Source: Caldora sp. SIO3E6 (lineage in GTDB: Bacteria > Cyanobacteriota > Cyanobacteriia > Cyanobacteriales > Coleofasciculaceae). Taken from it: 14,598 bases of DNA. The notes beneath the pieces were generated by a model. It searched no databases. It worked only from the letters and a program-made list of their open reading frames with translations, and had not been told where the DNA came from. The stretch spans positions 1-14,598 of the forward strand of contig JAAHHL010000073.1 of NCBI GenBank assembly GCA_010672185.1, read 5' to 3'. The position numbers and the translations under genes were made by a program. Shown in pieces: positions 1-7,100 of the stretch (position 1 is its first letter; every line of letters begins with the position of its first letter).

Positions 1-30
1 TCCCGTCAGTTCGGTAGGAATTTGAGACAT
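1..30 (-). CDS. Start of a downstream gene, cut by the left edge
   Basis: An ATG at 30-28 opens a frame that runs to the window edge and encodes MSQIPTELTG. A good ribosome site, AGGAG at 45-41, lies 10 bases upstream, and the frame follows the lipase stop by about 100 bases in the same direction. This suggests that the operon continues to the left. Ten residues are too few to assign a family. It could be a chance ATG, but the combination of site, spacing and position favours a real start. Confidence 0.55.
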   Translation of the reverse strand, partial: MSQIPTELTG

Positions 31-31
31 A

Positions 32-43
32 GAGATTAATCTC
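32..43. repeat. 12-base perfect palindrome near the left-edge gene start
   Basis: GAGATTAATCTC reads the same on both strands. It lies between the lipase stop and the truncated left-edge gene and overlaps the first bases of that gene's ribosome site. It could be a dimeric-protein operator or a small mRNA hairpin; a palindrome of this length can also arise by chance. Confidence 0.4.
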
Positions 44-45
44 CT
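41..45 (-). promoter_or_regulatory. Ribosome binding site of the truncated left-edge gene
   Basis: The minus strand reads AGGAG, 10 bases before the ATG at 30. It partly overlaps a 12-base perfect palindrome at 32-43, which could mask the site or be chance. Confidence 0.5.
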
Positions 46-131
46 ATTTGTTAAAAATTTGCATCAGGTATTGATTGAATTATCAGTTTGTACTCAAGGC
101 TCTAACACTCGATCCTCGTTTAATTGCTGCC
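46..131. other. Short non-coding gap after the lipase gene
   Basis: This AT-rich stretch lies between the lipase stop (TGA, 134-132) and the ribosome site of the left-edge gene. I see no strong hairpin with a T-run and no clear promoter, which agrees with read-through into the next gene. Confidence 0.4.
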
Positions 132-1109
132 TCAGGAGGTGCAGGTATCTTGACATGACCCAGGATACTGGCGCTTACAATTCACTTCTATTTCTCTTGC
201 CACAGCTGTATAATAAGGATCTACCTGAGGTTGATCTTGAGTATAATCAATATTGATATGATTCTTGAGAAGATTACCAGTAGCCGCGAGGAAAGACCAT
301 TCTTGGTCTTGTGATACGTGTTTGTAGTGGTAGGTAAGTTCACTGGTTGAAACTACTTCGGAAGGCTGAGTTGGTACATAGTCTGCAAGGTTTACCACCC
401 GATAGCTATGCAGCACTTTAGTGTCGTAAAAAGCTGCAAAATCAGGGTCGCCCACGCGCGTCGCTCCATAGCTATACATAAACACGTTGTCTGTGCTTAT
501 CGTTTCACTCAGTAGCAGATCGAGAGCTGTTAAAACAGCAAATGCTCCCCCATAACTATGACCAGTTACATAGCAAGGTATATTAGTATCTAACTGTTTG
601 ACGACCTTGAAAATCTGCTTTCGTAACGATTTCATCGACGCTAATCCTACACTTGCACTTTGTGTGTACATGCCTGAAATACCTTTCGCGATTTTGCCGT
701 GCTTTTGCCTCTGGCATACATAGGGAACTTGCTGCATTTCTCGAGCTTCTTTTATTTCGTAGGGGGTTTGCACTCCGCGAAAGACGATGATGTTGTTTTC
801 ATTCGATTTCAGTGCGAAGCCTAGATATGGAGAGTATGAAGGTGAACTATTCTTTCCTTCTTTATTCCTCTTCTCTGCGTAACACTGTTGCTTTGCATGC
901 TTTTGACAAATCGTATCTTCTTCGGCTTTCCCAGGGATATAGCCTTCAAAACTATTCACTTGAGTATAGTTACCAAAAACTGTTTGAAAAAGAGGGAAAT
1001 CTGTGATGTTTCCGTTATAGTTGTGTTTCTTTTCCCACTTATGAAATTGTTGATAGGCAAGCGATACTGCCTGTATGAGAAGTTTAGACATTTCGCGATC
1101 ATAAGCCAT
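132..1109 (-). CDS. Class 3 lipase family protein (alpha/beta-hydrolase)
   Basis: This 325-residue protein has the class 3 lipase signature. The nucleophile elbow is TGHSYGGAFA, with serine S185. It is followed by the family's YSYGATRVGDPDFAAFYD segment and VVNLADYVPTQPS, where D243 is the likely catalytic acid. The catalytic histidine is probably H284 in NHINIDY; H264 in YKHVS is an alternative. The N-terminus (MAYDREMSKLL) is not a signal peptide, and I see no membrane segment, so a cytosolic or peripheral enzyme is likely. The C-terminal tail holds three cysteines (NCKRQYPGSCQDTCTS). The start at 1109 is supported by AGGAGG at 1126-1121, 11 bases upstream. The gene begins 31 bases after the synthetase stop, so it is probably co-transcribed. 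Such an enzyme could hydrolyse an ester in the product, release a stalled chain or supply a fatty acid; the sequence does not say which. Confidence 0.88.
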   Translation of the reverse strand: MAYDREMSKLLIQAVSLAYQQFHKWEKKHNYNGNITDFPLFQTVFGNYTQVNSFEGYIPGKAEEDTICQKHAKQQCYAEKRNKEGKNSSPSYSPYLGFALKSNENNIIVFRGVQTPYEIKEAREMQQVPYVCQRQKHGKIAKGISGMYTQSASVGLASMKSLRKQIFKVVKQLDTNIPCYVTGHSYGGAFAVLTALDLLLSETISTDNVFMYSYGATRVGDPDFAAFYDTKVLHSYRVVNLADYVPTQPSEVVSTSELTYHYKHVSQDQEWSFLAATGNLLKNHINIDYTQDQPQVDPYYTAVAREIEVNCKRQYPGSCQDTCTS

Positions 1110-1120
1110 GATAATTACTT

Positions 1121-1126
1121 CCTCCT
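1121..1126 (-). promoter_or_regulatory. Ribosome binding site of the lipase gene
   Basis: The minus strand reads AGGAGG, a perfect Shine-Dalgarno core, with 11 bases to the ATG at 1109. It is the strongest site in the window and fixes the lipase start. It sits in the 31-base gap after the synthetase stop. Confidence 0.75.
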
Positions 1127-1140
1127 AATACAAATTCACA

Positions 1141-4100
1141 CTAATACGTTAAGTTAAGCTTGCCATTATTTAGGGATTGCCCTAAACAAGCTTGTAACTT
1201 CTGAGCCAGAGCAGTTATATCAGGTTGATAAAGCATGTATTCGTGATAACCAGGAATAGTTTGTACCTCAACCTGGGCAATGGCTTCCTCTGACCAACCT
1301 AGGGTTGCTCCCATAGCAGAAATGATTTCTAGGGATAATCCTATTGAGCCTTTTTCAGCACGAAACAGAGTCATAGATCCTGGATAGTTAGGTGGTGAGT
1401 AATTATGTGCTGCTGTGTAATTTACCCTCAAAACTTCGAGGAGGCGTTCGAGATCAGCAACTTCAAAATCAGCAGGAACTACATTAGCTTGTTGAGCTTT
1501 CTCCAAAATAAAGGCTATTCCATCTTCAGGAGTAAGTTTTTTAAATTCTTCAGTAGCTACTGAAATAGTTCCCCCAAGCAATTGAAAAACCATTTTTTCC
1601 CCTTCTACTAAGTTTTGCTCATCAGGCAGCTTAGAGGGAGCGCAAGTATCAAGTAATCCTAAAAAAGCGACCTGTTCACCTTTATTTATTAGTTCGTAAG
1701 CCATTTGTAATGCTACTAATCCACCAAATGACCAACCAATTAGGATATATGGACCATTTGGATGTACCTCGCGAATAGCTGAAAGGTACAAGTTAGCCAT
1801 ATCTTCTACCCGCGTTAGTGGTTCCTGTCCTTTTTCTATACCTAGTGCTTGTAAGCCGTAAAATGGTTGTTCCGGTCCCAACAGTTGAGCTAACTCAAAG
1901 TAACAAAAAGCAGTTCCACCGGCAGGGTGTATACCGAATATTGGCACTTTGGAACCATTTGAGTTAATGGGAAACACAGGGGAAAAAGAAGAACGGCTTT
2001 CTTCAATCAACAGAGCAGCAAGTTGTTCAATAGTTGGGTATTGGAACAAGTTTGATAGCAGTAGAGAGTTGCCAAACTCCTTTTCAAGGTAGTTCATCAA
2101 CCGAACTGCCAAAAGAGAATTACCTCCCAACTCAAAGAAATTATCATAAACACCTATTTTCGATACCCCAAGCACCTCCCGCCAAATTTGAGCAATTTTA
2201 CGCTCCAATTCGTTCCTCGGCTGCACTCGTTCTTGGATAGAGCTACCAAAACTACTCTGTGAGAGTAAATCAACATCAATCTCTCCCCTCTCAGTTAAAG
2301 GCATTTCTGGTAACTCCACCACAGCACAACGACTAGGTTTACCCAGAGCATCAGGTATCTGATGCTCAAGAAAGCTCACATCTGGTTTACCTTGACCATT
2401 AGTCGTAAAGTAAGCTGTTAATTGCTGTAAACTATCCGATGGAGCAGTAAAACTGCGGATACTAAGATGACTACCATCTAAACCAACCATCAAGTAAGGT
2501 TGGTTATGGCATAACCCTGCTAATAGTGAAGACATACCTTGAGATAATCCCACCGCTAAATATCCCTTTGCCTGACTCAGTTGCTTCATCTGATAACCCC
2601 GACTCATCCCCAGCTCATCCCACATACTCCAAGCAAAACAATAGCTGTCTAACTTATCCTGATAACGTTGATAGTGGGAAAAACTTTCTAAGAAACTATT
2701 GGCTGCTGCGTAAGCTCCCACCATTGTGCCACCAAAGAAACCATTAATAGAGGAAAAGTTGATAAACAGGCTATGTGGGTGCTTTTCTACTAATTGATGT
2801 AATACCCAAATACCTAATAGCTTGGGGTGCAAAACCCGAGCGAAACTCTCGGGGGTTTCCTCCATTAGCAAACGCTCCTGCATCAACCCTGCTAAATGAA
2901 TCACCCCATCGAGTTGTTGAGCGTGCCATTGAGATAAAGTTTGTTGTACTACTTGTTGCACTTGAGTGACATTGCAGATATCCACAGCTTGGTAAACTAC
3001 CTCATCACTCAGTTGTTGCAATTGTTGGTAAGCAAGGAGTTTCTCGGCGACTTTGCCCCCTTGCTGTAAATTGGTTTCCCAACAGTCTTTCTCTGGTAAA
3101 GGAGTTCGACCCAAAAGTAGCAATTTAGCTTGATAGTGTTGGAGCAGATATTTGGCAATTTCAACTCCTACTCCCCCCAAACCACCACTGATGAGGTAAG
3201 TGCCTCCTGTTTTGAAGGGTAATGCTTGTTTGGGTAAGGAAGGAAGGTTAAGTTTCTCCAAACCTGATACCCAACGCTCTCCATCTCGATATGCTACTTC
3301 TGAGTCTTTAGCATCAATAGTTAGTTCCTCAAGTATCCGAGTACTATTTACTTCTAATGACTCTAGAGGTAAGTCGATATGGCGACAGTACCAGTGAGGC
3401 ATTTCCTGGGGAATAGTTTTCAAGAAACCTGGTACTGTAGCTTTGGCATAGGCAGTAGGTTCTTGAGGATTGAGAGATTGACTATGACTGGCGACATAAA
3501 GCAGTCTGACTGGATAATCTGGGCTCTGATTACCAAAAGTTTGTAGGATAAATAAGAGGCTATAAATCCCAGTTGTTTGTACTGTTTCTAAAGATTCTGC
3601 ATCAGCAATCTCTCTTTGATACTCATCAAAATGCCACAGGTGTATAATTGCTCTGATTAGGAGGTTATCTGCTACCAACGATTGATACAGATGTTGATAA
3701 TGTTCCCAATTATCTGGGGCTATTATGTATTGATGAGTATTGACTTTAGTAAAAGATTCTCCTGATTTTACCTGAATATATCGATGAGAACTATTGTCTA
3801 ATTTATGGCAGATTTTTTTAGCCAAACCTAAGTTATCAAAAAATATTAATATAACTCCAATATTGGCGATATTTGCTAGTTGATCTTCACCTTTTTTTTG
3901 TCGCCATACCTTCCGATAAAACCAGTCAGGAATAGTACGATTATTTTCAGTAATTAAATCTACTTGTTTTAAGATATTTTGAAATTCTCCTGCCGCAAAT
4001 TTTTGACTTAGTTGAGTACGTTGAATCTTACCTATAGCAGTTTTCGGAATTAAGTCTTTGTCCAGGGGAATCAAAAAATCGGGATTAATGCCGATGTGAT

Positions 4101-7100
4101 TTACTACTTGCTCTCTGAGCTTTTTCAATAGATCTAGTAAACCGGCATCTTCGGTTGCTTCTGTATTGAAAAATAGAGCTAATTTATCGGTATTACTATT
4201 TGCCTCTCTTACAGTACAAGCAGCTGTGTAAGAAACTTCTATGCCTTCGAGTTCTTCGACAGCTGCTTCAATTTCATGGCTATAATAATTTAAACCATTG
4301 ATGATAATTACATCTTTTTGTCGCCCAGTAATAGTTAAATGTCCGTTTTGGAGAAAGCCTAAATCTCCTGTATTAAACCAACCATCTTTAGTAAAAGCTT
4401 CTGCGTTGGCAACTGGATTTTGATAGTAACCTGATGTGACAGATGCACCTTTAACTTGTAAGGAGCCAACAACACCTTCAGGAACAACTTGTTGGTTGGC
4501 ATCAACAATTCTCAAACAAGCTCCAGAAATTGGTTGTCCTAACTCAACAAATTTATCTTCATCCAATGAAGATTCAAAAGAAAAACTGTTAGACCAGGTG
4601 ATACCTGAACAAGTTTCGCACATTCCAAAAGCAGGATGAATCGCTTTTGATGATAAACCATAATGGTTTAAAAGTTTGAGAAAGTTTCTGGCAGTTTTGG
4701 TAACAATTGCTTCTCCAGCATTGACCAAAAATTTCATTGAAGACAAATCCCAGTGTCCCTTGGCAATTTCTTCTGCGCGATCGCTAATCAGAGTAAAGGC
4801 AAAATTTGGTGCCCAGCTAATTGTAGCTTGATGACAGTCAATTAAATCTAACCATTGAAGTGGATTTTGCAGGATAAAGGCTGTTGGTACATGAATCTGC
4901 TGACATCCTAAATCAACTGCCATCATACTCAGAAATACTAAGGCACCTACATGATCCATCGGCATCCAGTTCAAGGTAACATCCTGACTGGAAAATTGGT
5001 TCATTGCGATTGTACCAGCAGACATGCTTAATAGGTTGCGGTGTTCCTGCATTACTGCTTTGGGTTTTCCTGTGCTTCCAGAAGTTAACAGCAAAACTGC
5101 CAGGTCTTGTGGTTGACTTTCATAGATCTGTCTATCTGGTTCAAAACTTCGTAACCCGTCCAAAGTTTCAACCACAAAATCTTCTAAATTCAGACGTTGT
5201 GACCACCTGCGCACAGATGATGCTAATTTGTCATCTGTAAGTACCAGAGGTTGTCCTAACATTTGCCAGGTATTTTGCAATTTCGTCAGCGTACTATGGG
5301 ATTGATCATAACTTGGTGGTATTGATACTGGTACCGGGACAAATCCTCCTAACACACAACCCCAAAATGCACTAATAAAATCCTGATTTTGCTCCAGTTG
5401 AAAGATGACTTTGTCTTGGGCTTTCAAGCCTAACTGCCTCAATCCACCTAAAATTCTTTGAGCTTCAACCCACAACTCACTATAGGTTTGAGTTATCATT
5501 TCCCCATCAGGCTGAATATAAATGAGATTGGTATCTGCGTGCTGTTGAGCTGCTCGTTCTAGTGTTTGTGCTAAAGTTATTGGTCTATTTTCTGGCCATT
5601 GTAATGGCTCTCCTGCACTGATGGCTAACTTTCCTGAGGTTGCGCTGGTTTGTAGTTGTACATTTGAGGCTAACTGTTCTACTACAGGAGTTGCACTATT
5701 ATCAGGAAGTGTTATTTGCTCTAATGGCAGCAAGTCTGATAAATGTAATGGCGGCAAATGTGGGGTTTTCTGTTGCACCACTACTGCTACTTGTTCAATC
5801 TCTGGCAATGCTCTCAATTGTGCTTCCCATCGCTGCACTAAGTCATCGTCAATTACAGGGAAACGAGCTAGAGCTAATTCGTCTACTTTTCCTTTCTGAG
5901 TCAAAGGTAAACTTGACAGGGGAACATAAGCCCCTGGCATCATATATGGAGGCAACTGCTGCTCCAGGTAAGAGTGCAACTGTTGAGGTTTCCAAAGTCC
6001 GGCAACGACAACGTAAGCTACGAGGAATGTTTGGTGAGCTAATACATAAGCTTGTTCTACTCCTGTAGCTGATAACAGAGCAGTTTCTATGTCTGTTAGT
6101 TGTACTCGTTTGCCCGTTATCCAAACATGGCGTTGCTTGGCTCCGACTATTTCTAGATAACCGTTGTTGTGGCGACGACCTAGGTCTCCAGTGCGAAATA
6201 ATCTACCCAAGTGAGGATGTTCGATAAATTTCTGTGATATTTGTTCCTGTTGATGCAGATAACCTCTGGCTAAACTAGAACCTCCAACATAGATTTCTCC
6301 TAGTACTTCCATTGGTACTGGTTGTTTTTCTTGGTCTAGTAAATAAACGAATAACCGACAAGGAGTGCCTACAGGGACATTTTTGGTGAGGGGTTTTTCT
6401 TCCCACTGGAAGTGGGTGATTTCTCCTGCCGCTTCCGGGAGGCTGTAGAAGTTATGTAATGAGACATTGAAGGTTTTGATAAATATGTTGGCAAGTTCGG
6501 TTAATAGGATTTCTCCACTGCAAAGGAGGGAGTGCCAAGAGTTCAAAACTCCTTTTGGGTTAGAAGTATTTAACCAGCTTGATAGTTCTGATGGGTACAG
6601 GTGAGCTATCGTAATTTTGTGTTGGGCAATTAGCTTTTGTAGTTCTGTAGGGTCATTGGTTGAAGCGATAACTAGTTTTCCGCCGGTGAGTAAAGGTAAA
6701 CCAATTTCGGCTAGGGCGATTTCTTCAGTGAGTGAGGCTTTGTGCAGTAAGATATCTTGACTGGTTAAGTTTAGGGTTTCTTGGAGTGACTGTAACCGTT
6801 GAGTAAGACTGCGATGTTCTACTAAAGTGTGGTTGAGGATGTAGGCAAGGTTAGTAGCTGCTGTTGCTGTGTTGGGGTTTTGTGTAGTTTGTTGAGCAAT
6901 GATTTCCCAGTCAGTATCTAGGCAGAGAATCTGAGCACGGTGTTGGGGCAGTTGTAGTTTAAGATGATATTGGGTAAGAATCAGCGAGATAGAGTTTAAG
7001 TTTTCTGAGGGGTTGATCGCTTCTATGGGTTGATAAGCTTTTCCTGCCTTGAATAAAGCTAATAGTGCGATGATTGTTTCTGGTACAGGGTCTAGGTATA

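Noticed and set aside
3982..5589. AL domain as a fatty acyl starter (FAAL) loading the whole assembly line
   Set aside because: It follows a C domain and precedes the KR, carrier and thioesterase in the last protein, so it loads a downstream unit, not the starter.
5640..6068. Plus-strand open frame of 142 codons, and other plus-strand frames throughout
   Set aside because: They lie opposite strongly conserved synthetase domains, have no recognisable motifs and no consistent ribosome sites; they are antisense shadows.
6811..6849. Missing A3 loop as a sequencing error
   Set aside because: The gap is a multiple of three, the frame is kept, and A4, A5 and A8 of the same domain are also degraded, which points to real decay. 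An assembly slip cannot be fully excluded.
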